DNA from: Triatoma infestans
Taxonomy: Eukaryota; Arthropoda; Insecta; Hemiptera; Reduviidae
DNA: 64,000 nt
Reading direction: 5' to 3'
NCBI GenBank assembly: GCA_011037195.1
Contig: JAAEAF010000124.1
Coordinates: forward strand, 19,149-83,148
Shown: piece after piece, positions 56,870 to 64,000 of the stretch
Position numbering within the stretch: position 1 is the first letter of the stretch
Layout: each line of letters opens with the position of its first letter
Notes under the pieces: model-generated
Seen by the model: the letters and a program-made list of their open reading frames with translations, nothing else
The model's database searches: none
Told to the model about the DNA's origin: nothing
Translations under genes and position numbers: made by a program

Positions 56870-57750
56870 ACCTTTTCTTACTCCCAGTAAAAGGAAGTAT
56901 TGCGATCGTGCCAAATTTTCGATATCGAGTTTTCACCGGAAATACGTATTTTAACGTCCTATTACTATGTAAAAATGTTTTTTTGTGAATGACTTTGTAT
57001 GTGTGTGACTTTGTGTGAACAAAATAAAAACGGAAAGTTACATTAAGCTCAAACTTCGTATTCCCGTTTACGCCACTGCACTGGACACGCAGGTTTCGGA
57101 CAAAATCCATCAACCGGGAAGTGCGACTTTACAGAATGTTTTTTTTTTTCTTAGGTTTTCACGATTTTTTCGTAAACCACTCCAACAATTTTCTTTTAAC
57201 TTTGTATACTATCTACGCACTTAAATAACTATCATTGTTATTTGAAACATTTCACCGGGAAAATTGATTTTTTTGAGGGTTCCGAGGGAAATAGTAGCGT
57301 TATGCTTTCCTCTAAAGTACCACTTCAGTACAATTTATTATTTTACCAACCTACAATAATATTAATACACTTTTAGAGACGTTGAAGAATTCCAAATTTA
57401 AAGGAAATCGGTTAACCGGAAGTATAAGCTTATAGACTAGGTTTTTGATTTTTTTTTTTTTTTTTTTTTTTAATATTCTCGAAAACGGTTTCACCGATTT
57501 TCTTGAAACATGGAATGGTCACTGCTCAGATATAAACCTATCTTCAAATAGTGCTTTTTGATTTCAAATATATGTGAGATTGATATTTCAAATATATGTT
57601 GGGTTGTTATTGGCGTTCCTCATTTTTTTTATCTGCTTGGATTAGTAAGTTGTTACACACACACCCCACCAACTTACTATATATTTATTTTATGACAAAT
57701 GAAGTTTAAACAAAAGTAAGAGAAAATCGTGTGAATGAATTCGCACCAGA
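56870..57750 (+). mobile_element. Family A2 element, full length (~881 bp, best A2 reference)
   Basis: Left end ACCTTTTCTTACTCCCAGTA, GATCGTGCCAAATTTTCG, ATATCGAGTTTTCACCGG, TGTGTGTGAC tract near 57000. Modules with AACCGGGAAGTGCGAC (57113) and AACCGGAAGTATAAG (57415), about 300 bp apart. A2 signature CTAAAGTACCACTTCAGTAC at 57313. Right end AGTAAGAGAAAATCGTGTGA, ATGAATTCGCACCAGA at 57750, T-run. Confidence 0.9.
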
Positions 57751-58038
57751 TTTTTTTTTTTTCTGGATTCTGCGCAATTGCTTTGACGCATTTTATTGAA
57801 CGTTTCATTATTTTTTTTTATATAATATTATTTGCCTATATAATAAAGTATTTTATAGTTAACGTATAGTAAATTTAATCCGTATTAAAATATCCTTGAG
57901 ATTTGATCTGCAATGCTGGGCTTTATAGATCATGTGGGTAGACTAGACCGCAGACAGGGGACCATATGTTTTTTCCTGTCTTCTAGAAAAAAAAAAAAGG
58001 TCTTTTTATTTTAATAAAAGTGTTGCCTGTGTTAACAG
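57751..58038. other. Presumed intron side upstream of candidate exon
   Basis: T-run and AT-rich DNA. A T-rich stretch (TCTTTTTATTTTAATAAAAG) lies about 20 nt before the acceptor AG, which could act as a polypyrimidine and branch region. Confidence 0.3.
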
Positions 58039-58107
58039 GGTCAGGAGGAGATGCAGCTATGAGGATCGATGGTGCCATACAGGAGAGCTCAGATCAAAGC
58101 CCTACAG
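58039..58107 (+). CDS. Candidate 69-nt host exon, product unknown
   Basis: A short GC-rich island flanked by a good acceptor (GCCTGTGTTAACAG before 58039) and donor (CTACAG then GTAGGATA from 58108). Length 69 is a multiple of three. Read with one base borrowed upstream, it is open for about 22 codons: SGGDAAMRIDGAIQESSDQS followed by PT, with both borders in phase 1, so it could be a skippable cassette. The acidic, Ser/Gln-rich content suggests a regulatory or linker segment, but I do not recognise the protein. It is not part of any repeat family in the window, although family A2 begins shortly after. The other two plus frames contain stops. Confidence 0.4.
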
Positions 58108-58431
58108 GTAGGATACTTTTTGAAATTGTTGATTTTAAATTTTGTTGTAATTATGTTGTAAATTCGGAAATACATATTTTGAGGTGCCCTGTGAACGAAA
58201 AAATATAATGTCTTTAGTGAATGGTATTTGTTGTATGGGTATTTTTGAACAAAATATTAAAAATGGTACAAAAGTTAATATAATGGTCAAAGACGTCAAA
58301 AAGTGCGACTTTATTGAAAACTTCAATTTTTCACGATTCTCTCAGAAGTGTAAACTTCTTACACTACTTACAGCTTTCCTCTAAATACCACATCAATAAT
58401 ATAATGTATGGTTCTACCACTTATACGGTAT

Positions 58432-58760
58432 TATAATGGAGTTGTTGAGGAGAGAAATTAGGTTTGATTAAATGAACAGATATGAAGACACTAATATAAT
58501 GTAGCTAAGTTTACACTAACTGCACTTGGACTTTATAATGAAAATGATAGAATGAATGGTGTGAGTAAAGATATGACACGATGCGATGTACAGTTGTATG
58601 GTGGTATCTGATAGATAGATATCCTCTAGATAGATTCCCACTGGCTTATATACACAGGTTCTCCCACTCTAGCCTGCCTAATCAGAGAGTAGTCTCTGTT
58701 AACCAGAGAGGGCCTCTCTTCTCTCTGCTGTGGTTGCATTATCTTTGCGGTACCATTACA
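58432..58760. mobile_element. Family C solo-LTR-like element, copy 2 (329 bp)
   Basis: Starts TATAATGGAG and ends ACCATTACA (the ends are inverted complements, TRTAATGG/CCATTACA), flanked by GTAT on both sides (58428-58431, 58761-58764). TATA-type GTGTATATAAGCC is on the minus strand. Shared blocks with copy 1: GAGGAGAGAAAT, GCACTTGGACTTTATAATG, GGTTCTCCCACTCTAGC, CTCTCTTCTCTCTGCTGTGG. An internal AGAGAGTAGTCTCTGTTAAC / CAGAGAGGGCCTCTC region has short palindromes. Confidence 0.75.
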
Positions 58761-59070
58761 GTATTAATATATAAGATAGAATCATTGCTAGAATTCTAAA
58801 TTTGAAGGTAATCTGTTAAGCGAAGTGCGATTCTACAGAGTAGGTTTTTTACAAATTATTTCCAACACGACTATAACGATTTCGCTTAAACTTGGAATGC
58901 TAACTGTACAGTTTTAAACTTACCTCTTTTACTTGAAACATTATACAAAAAAAAATAATAATAATAATAATTTTTAGATAATTTTGCAGAATTTATGGCA
59001 TTAAATTTCAAATCTTATAGCGGGAATGGTTAATTGTTATTGGCGCGTTCTTCTGCACTACAATGTAATC

Positions 59071-59071
<1 letters not shown>

Positions 59072-59108
<37 letters not shown>
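59072..59108 (+). repeat. (CT)n microsatellite
   Basis: About 18 CT units at a position inside family A2 where sister copies (26.2, 40.2 kb) carry only TCTCTAACTGG or TTCTCTACCTG, so it expanded locally. Confidence 0.9.
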
Positions 59109-59110
<2 letters not shown>

Positions 59111-59190
59111 CTGGGACGGGTAGCATGTAACTTGCCTCCCACCACCCCTACAAATGAGCGAAATTTTGAAGCTTAAAGAAAATTTGCCTA

Positions 59191-59759
59191 ATTGTTCGCG
59201 ATTTTCTCGGAATCCATAAAATTTCCTTTAAGCTAAAACATGGTCTGTGTTAACTACATAAAAATTAGCCCTTTCAGTGCAATTCTTCCGGAAACATTTC
59301 TTTTAGGGATGTGAAGTAATGATACTGTAATTTGGTTTATCTCTTATGCGTTATTTACGTGTAATATAATGAATATTTTTGCCTCATGAAATATAAAGAT
59401 ATCTAAATATTTAGTTCAAAATTGATTTGTCAACTTAGCATTCCAAAGTTAATAGACCTTCAAATATTAGTTTGCTTACATATCTGAGGTCGCGTGACTC
59501 GCTACCGGTTACGAACGTACGCCCACTTCCACACTACAAGGAATGTCTGGCTGTACGTATTTTGCAGTTATAGTACATAAAATGTTCTTTAAAAGTTTGT
59601 AAGCTGTGAAACACTCACAAGTGAGTGTAACAAGTTAAAGTCGTTCAGGTTGGCGGATTTTTGATCTTGTGGCCTCGGTGATGGTACATAAATCAACCAT
59701 AATACCAAGACTAAAAAACGGAATATCAAGATTCAGCTTCCTACGATTCTTCATTACCT
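59191..59759. other. Spacer with family A scraps
   Basis: A right end in complement (GCTGTGAAACACTCACAAG) lies at about 59605-59623 and a minus-strand head scrap at 59712-59755. The GC-raised patch at 59486-59560 (GGTCGCGTGACTCGCTACCG) is unassigned. Confidence 0.45.
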
Positions 59760-60197
59760 AGTCTTACTGACAGTAAGAGGAAGTATTACGACTGAAATTT
59801 TCAAAATTGAACTTTTACCGGAAATACATGTTTTTATAAATGGGAATGTAAAGGAAAAATTAGCGAATGATGTATATATAAATGTGCGTGTATATATATA
59901 TATATATATATGTGACAGATAGAAAGAGAGAAAAGATAGAAATAAAAAAATGCAGGAAGCTCAAACTTGTATAATGTTTAAGTATATTACTACCAACGCG
60001 TCTGACATTAAGGTCTTAGTTAAAATCTTACAACCGGAAGTGTAACTTTATTTAACGCTACATGACAGCACCTACCACCTTTTTTTTTATGTCAAATCCA
60101 AGTTAACGTTTGTAAACATGATAAATTTCAAGAAAATTTATCCATCAAATTGTACTAATTTCAATAAGAGATAGTTGTGTGAATGATTCACACCAGA
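59760..60197 (+). mobile_element. Family A2 element, short deletion form (~438 bp)
   Basis: Left end AGTCTTACTGACAGTAAGAG, head TTTACCGGAAATACATG, (TA)n in place of TG near 59890-59911, AACCGGAAGTGTAAC near 60030. Right end ATAAGAGATAGTTGTGTGAA, TGATTCACACCAGA at 60197 and a long T-run. Both termini are present, so this is a simple internal-deletion derivative. Confidence 0.85.
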
Positions 60198-61032
60198 TTT
60201 TTTTTTTTTTTTTTGAGATATTTTGTTCTCACAAATCACATATATACACAATATGTATATATACATACATATACACAAACACTCACACACACACACACAC
60301 ACACACATTTATTTATTTATTTATTTATATATAATATAAAATACTACGATCGCAATATTTACTCGAACAGCTGTAATAATTAATAACTAATAAGTCATAA
60401 AGTCTTAGTAATTAGTTAAGTTCACAATAAAGTTGTGCCAATCTTTTGAATTTACGTATATTGTAATTTATCGTCCCTTATTTAACGCCTAGTCCGTAAC
60501 CAGCTACATAACCAAAACAATCCTTATAACTCTCAACAGTTCCAGACTGTTAATCACATGTACTAGATTTTTTTCTCTTTGTCTAACATAACTAGATATG
60601 TATATATATACTTGTTTTCCACTTTTACTGATTATAGATGTCGGAAATGATCTCTTCTATTTAGTTCTTAGAATCAATTCCATAATAATTCCAGCAGGTT
60701 TTCATTCAACTTCCGCCTCTTTGAGCAAAGTTTCCTCTGTTTATGTTAATATAGGAAATGTACTTCATACCGATTATAGAAGATTATTCCATTCTTGTAT
60801 TTCTGTATATATGTGTGTAAATATTTATGTAGTCAAATTTTTTTCCCCCCGTTAATTTCTAAAATATTCTTCGACAGTAGCAAACGTAAAAATTATAATT
60901 CGTCGAGTTTCTAACAGAGTTACAAATTAGATTATTCATTTGATCTTATATTAAAGATTTTTTTGTAAGTAATTTTTTTTTTTTATAATCGTTCATTAAT
61001 TTCAATACAATAAAAAGAGATGATTGAATTTT
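60198..61032. other. Spacer with simple repeats, no gene seen
   Basis: T-run, (CA)n at 60285-60307 followed directly by (TTTA)n at 60308-60328. Open stretches near 60598-60855 lack support. Confidence 0.5.
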
Positions 61033-61228
61033 TACTTTCCCTTACTGGTGTAACTATTGCGATCCTGTCAGATTTCAAAATAATGTTTGGAGGAAAATCA
61101 CAGTAACTGAAAAACGGAAAATCACAGTAAGCTGAAACATGATATTTTGTTCAGGTGTTACCGCAGGATACGACAATAATTAAGGTTTTGGAAAGAATCG
61201 GACCGAAAGTGCTACTTTAGACTTTTCA

Positions 61229-61401
61229 AGTGTGACTGTAACAAAAACATTGCGTTCAAGTAAACTCTCCTCACGAATTTGCTTGGTGAATTTGTCCGGC
61301 GATAGATGAAAATCCGAAACCGGTCAGGAACAAAAGGAATATGCATGCTACGACGGATAAAATATGTTATCCAGCATTGCGGACCCATCCATATATTCAA
61401 C
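61229..61401 (+). mobile_element. Family B element, intact, with perfect 9-bp target duplication
   Basis: GACTTTTCA at 61220-61228 and again at 61402-61410. The element begins AGTGTGACTGTAAC, carries GATGAAAATCCGAAACCGGT, ATGCATGCTACGACGGATAA, and TATCCAGCATTGCGGACCCA, and ends CATATATTCAAC. Length 173 bp. It defines the boundaries of family B for the window. Confidence 0.9.
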
Positions 61402-61482
61402 GACTTTTCAGTTGTTTGCTATTTTATCGAAAACGGTTCCTACGGTATTCTTTAAACTTAGGATACGAATAAGTCATAAATA

Positions 61483-61981
61483 TAGGGTAGGGAAAGCTAA
61501 GTGGTTAGATTAGATTAGATTCGAACGGGGAGGGCGAGCCTCATTCCACTGCGACCTACAATAAGAGGTCTATTGTGGATCCCCTAAAATTATAGCAAAT
61601 ACCTCAGCTTCACTCTCTTAATCAGCCCTAGCAAAGCTGAGAGCGGCCCGTCATGAAGATCATGGCTTCGGGATTGCTTGTCCCCAGTTGAAGAAAGCTT
61701 GTCCTCGCCAGACCGGCACACTTACAAAGGATGTGTGCCGGGTTTCCCTCCTCTAGCTAAGTGTTTAGCGTACTGGACTCTCACGCGGAGGACCTGGGTT
61801 TGAGTCCAGCTGTGCTACCTTAGATTTTTTTCTTCCTAGGAGCTTCTACAGCTCACTTTCTGGTGATAGACAGTGTTGTCTGTAACGAGAGAACACTGTC
61901 CGGAAGCCGGCAATGCACTGTGAAGGCTCCGGGTGCCATGACCGTAGATATTGACGCGCCTTAATAAAGGAAAAAAAATCA
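61483..61981 (+). mobile_element. SINE split by a LINE tail, 12-bp target duplication
   Basis: AAGTCATAAATA at 61471-61482 and 61982-61993. The head starts TAGGGTAGGGAAAGCTAAGT, is interrupted inside the A box, and resumes AGCTAAGTGTTTAGCGTACT at 61755. B box GGGTTTGAGTCC near 61797, body TTCTTCCTAGGAGCTTCTAC, tail TGACCGTAGATATTGACGCG, CCTTAATAAAGGAAAAAAAA. Confidence 0.9.
61509..61754 (-). mobile_element. 246-bp LINE 3' end inserted in the SINE A box
   Basis: Closely matches the 3' end of the LINE at 43727-44896: tandem tail TCTAATCTAAT on the minus strand, CTCATTCCACTGCGACCTAC, CTATTGTGGATCCCC, CTGAGAGCGGC, and GATGTGTGCCGGGTTTCC. It is bounded by AGCTAAGTGGTTAG (61495-61508) and AGCTAAGTGTTTAG (61755-61768), a 14-bp target duplication with one mismatch. 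Heavily 5'-truncated, as usual for target-primed reverse transcription. Confidence 0.9.
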
Positions 61982-62440
61982 AAGTCATAAATAGAACTAC
62001 AATATTGATTTGAAACATTTTTTAAAGGAAATTTCATTTCTTTACGGGGGGAGTGGGGGGAGGAGGGAGACCAGGTTATACTTTATTACTCTCAAGTGCC
62101 TTTTCATATAATATAATATTATCAAGAATTTAATGTGTTTCCGGAATTGGAGTTAGATGAAATTAGGTTTTTCAGAAGTACGACATTTTTTAACTAATTA
62201 TATTTCGGTTACACATACTTTTTTTTTCAATTTAACATAATAGTAACTAGCTTATGTTTATCTATAGTATGAGCTTATGAAAAATAATTAGGCAAGAAAT
62301 GTGTAAGTTCTTCTGCTAAACCGATTCTCTTCAAATACGTATTTTGAAAACACATTGAATTCTTATTAATATTATTATGTATTTAGCTGACAGACTCGCA
62401 TAATATAATGGCTCTTTAGAGGAAAGCCAAACGTCACCTT

Positions 62441-62793
62441 TACCACCACCACCACCCCCCAATTAATTAATTGTCCCGGAAAAATGTTTCAAATAAATGT
62501 TGTAGTAGCTCTAGTCAAGATTGGTTGATATACTGAGAAAATAGTTGGAGCTGTTTTCATGAAACACGCAAAAAAATTCAACTTTGTAAAGTAGTTACAT
62601 CCGGTTGATCAAAAACTTATTGTCTTGTCAGCTGATAGAAGCTAAATATGAAATACTAAGTTTCAGTCTATCTGCGATTCTACTACCAATTTACAAAAAA
62701 TACTTTTTCGGACTGTAGGGACCTTGAAGTGATTATTTTGAAAATTTAATACGCTGTAGTGCTTCCTCTTATTAGGAGTAAGAGGAAGTAAAA
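62441..62793 (-). mobile_element. Family A head and module, minus strand
   Basis: Begins within a module (GAAAAATGTTTCAAATAAATG near 62480), TACATCCGGTTGATC near 62597, head GGACTGTAGGGACCTTGAAG, and the left end in complement, TCTTATTAGGAGTAAGAGGA, ending near 62793. With the plus-strand copy starting at 61034 it makes a pair with outward-facing left ends. Confidence 0.75.
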
Positions 62794-64000
62794 ATTTAAT
62801 AAATGTTATAAGATCATTATGTTACTGGATTATCAGATAAAATGAATATATTATAAAGTTGTTTGTTGACATAAGATAACCAAGGTAACAAACAGTTATT
62901 TAACATATTATCAGATTAAAAAATAATAAACACATAAAAATAATGGGAATTTTAAATTATTTCTGGATATTTAATTCAGGAAATCATTAAGGGAAGGAAA
63001 ACAACTCTTTCTATATTACTTTTAGAAAATTCATTATTTAAAATCTTTTCTATAATAACAATCGATTTGAAATTGTTAAATCACTTTATTTATTTATTTT
63101 GAAATTATTTCTTGATTTGCATATATTTAAGAATGTATGATTTAGAAATGGCATTTACTTAGTAAAACTTAATTAAATTAAACAATCTCCCAAGAACCTA
63201 TTTAAAATTAAATTACTCGAGACAAAAAAAAATTGTCGTAATTGTTAAGATGATTACTAACTTTTCGGAAAAAGTTTCAAATAAAATACTAGTTTATAAA
63301 TGTTAATTTAGTGTGCAAAGTTTGCAGAAAATCATTGGAGCCGATAATAAATGAATTTATTAATTTATTTTTTTAAATTCACACATGCTATTATTAACTG
63401 AGTTTCTTCAAAATTAGCATTGATGTCCATATATTTCTTGTACATTAATATTAATATAGTCGATTAGTAAACAGAAATCGATTTAGTAATGAATTGATTA
63501 GTGATATCGAGATATTATAATTGGCATGAGTTATTGAGTTGTTTATGGTAATGTTTATGTTCTGATTAATTAATTTATTTTTTTTCCTTTTTTATTCAAG
63601 CGTTCTGAGTGTGTTGTTTTTTTTTTCTGAGTTTAAGTATCTTGTCCTTGTTTATAACTCACATTGCTACCACATACAGATATGTATGAATTGTAGAGAT
63701 GGGTAATCAAGTGGCACTTTAAAAAAATAAGACTTAAAGTAAATAAATTTCCTCTGCAATATGTTTCCAATCAAAGTGTCAAGATTTAATATGTATTGTT
63801 AATACAGGAAGTTTAAACAAAAAAAATCTTAGGAGCTATTTTTAAGAAAATTATGAAAAAACAAAAAATTCAGTGAGATCGTTTCCGGTTGACGAAGTTT
63901 CATTGAAAACTTTGATTTTCTGGAGATTCACTGGGTATGTGATATAAATGTAGCACAAAATATAATATAACAATACAATTTACACGTACGTAATGTACAG
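62794..64000. other. AT-rich spacer with eroded family A pieces
   Basis: Minus-strand scraps at about 63255-63350 (GGAAAAAGTTTCAAATAAAA, AAAATCATTGGAGCCG) and 63750-63925 (ATCTTAGGAGCTATTTTTAA, GTTTCCGGTTGACGAAG). No ends visible, no gene seen. Confidence 0.5.

Larger units (their letters stand above)
58135..59190 (+). mobile_element. Family A2 element carrying a family C insertion
   Basis: Head TTCGGAAATACATATTTTGA near 58162 (left terminus lost), module GTGCGACTTTATTGAAAAC near 58302, ATAATGTATGGTTCTACCAC, then family C, then GTATTAATATATAAGATAGA resumes at 58761. GCGAAGTGCGATTCTACAG near 58819, CAATGTAATCACC and (CT)n at 59072-59108, GGGACGGGTAGCATGTAACT. No clear right end. Confidence 0.7.
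61034..62440 (+). mobile_element. Family A element hosting nested B, SINE and LINE insertions
   Basis: Left end ACTTTCCCTTACTGGTGTAA, head GCGATCCTGTCAGATTTC, ACCGAAAGTGCTACTTTAG near 61203, family B insertion, then TTTATCGAAAACGGTTCCTA at 61424, SINE insertion, then AACTACAATATTGATTTGAA, G-rich block near 62046, and a divergent tail. A minus-strand family A piece follows. Confidence 0.75.

Noticed and set aside
59486..59560. GC-raised patch GGTCGCGTGACTCGCTACCG as a promoter or exon
   Set aside because: Short, without TATA, initiator or splice context, and no open frame of note on either strand.

Overview
This is eukaryotic, AT-rich, intron- or intergenic-type DNA. It shows no long open reading frames, no operons and no ribosome binding sites, and it has many homopolymer runs and (CA)n, (CT)n, (TA)n and (TTTA)n microsatellites. 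The transposable elements (Jockey/R1-type, RTE-type and CCHC-ending LINEs, tRNA-derived SINEs, short solo-LTR-like elements) suggest an invertebrate, most likely an arthropod. The species cannot be fixed from sequence alone. No complete host gene is visible. The one plausible host coding piece is a 69-nt, GC-rich, phase-symmetric candidate exon at 58039-58107.

Most of the structured sequence is one dispersed non-coding repeat, called family A here, with roughly thirty full, partial or interrupted copies on both strands. A full copy is about 700-940 bp. It starts ACTTTCTCTTACTCC (followed by AGTAAGAG, which forms a small hairpin). It carries a TG-rich tract and two or three diverged modules about 290 bp long, each with a CCGGAAGTG-type motif. 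It ends GGAGTAAGAGAAAGT, then a hairpin GTGTGAGTGTTTCACAC, CAGA and a T-run. The inverted repeat is therefore terminal on the left and subterminal on the right. With the 3' hairpin and insertion into T-tracts without evident target duplication, this resembles non-autonomous Helentron elements (DINE-1/HINE-like). Two subfamilies are separable: A1 (GGGGAGGGGTGGGGTTA block, GAGCTACAAC) and A2 (AAAGTACCACTTCAGTACAAT, TTCTACCACC).

Other families are: family B, a short element of about 173 bp with 9-10 bp target duplications; a tRNA-headed SINE with A and B boxes and a tail near GATGTTGATGCGCCTTAA; two copies of a family C solo-LTR-like element with 4-bp duplications; a single 403-bp TG...CA element with 77-bp terminal inverted repeats; and eleven or twelve decayed LINE fragments.

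Layout. 1-7 kb: family A, three LINE remnants, one B, and a ~940-bp inverted repeat around an RTE fragment. 7-12 kb: repeat-poor AT-rich DNA with two CTCF-like motifs and one long hairpin. 12-20 kb: LTR-like element, SINE and LINE remnants, several B copies. 21-35 kb: dense family A, with a Jockey reverse transcriptase inserted in one copy and a head-to-tail pair. 36-48 kb: SINEs and LINEs, including a SINE cut cleanly into a LINE frame, and a GC-rich RNase H LINE. 48-60 kb: LINE 3' ends, family A, candidate exon, second family C. 61-63 kb: a nested stack in which family A holds B and a SINE, and the SINE holds a LINE tail. The insertions give a readable relative chronology, but there is no evidence that any element here is currently active.
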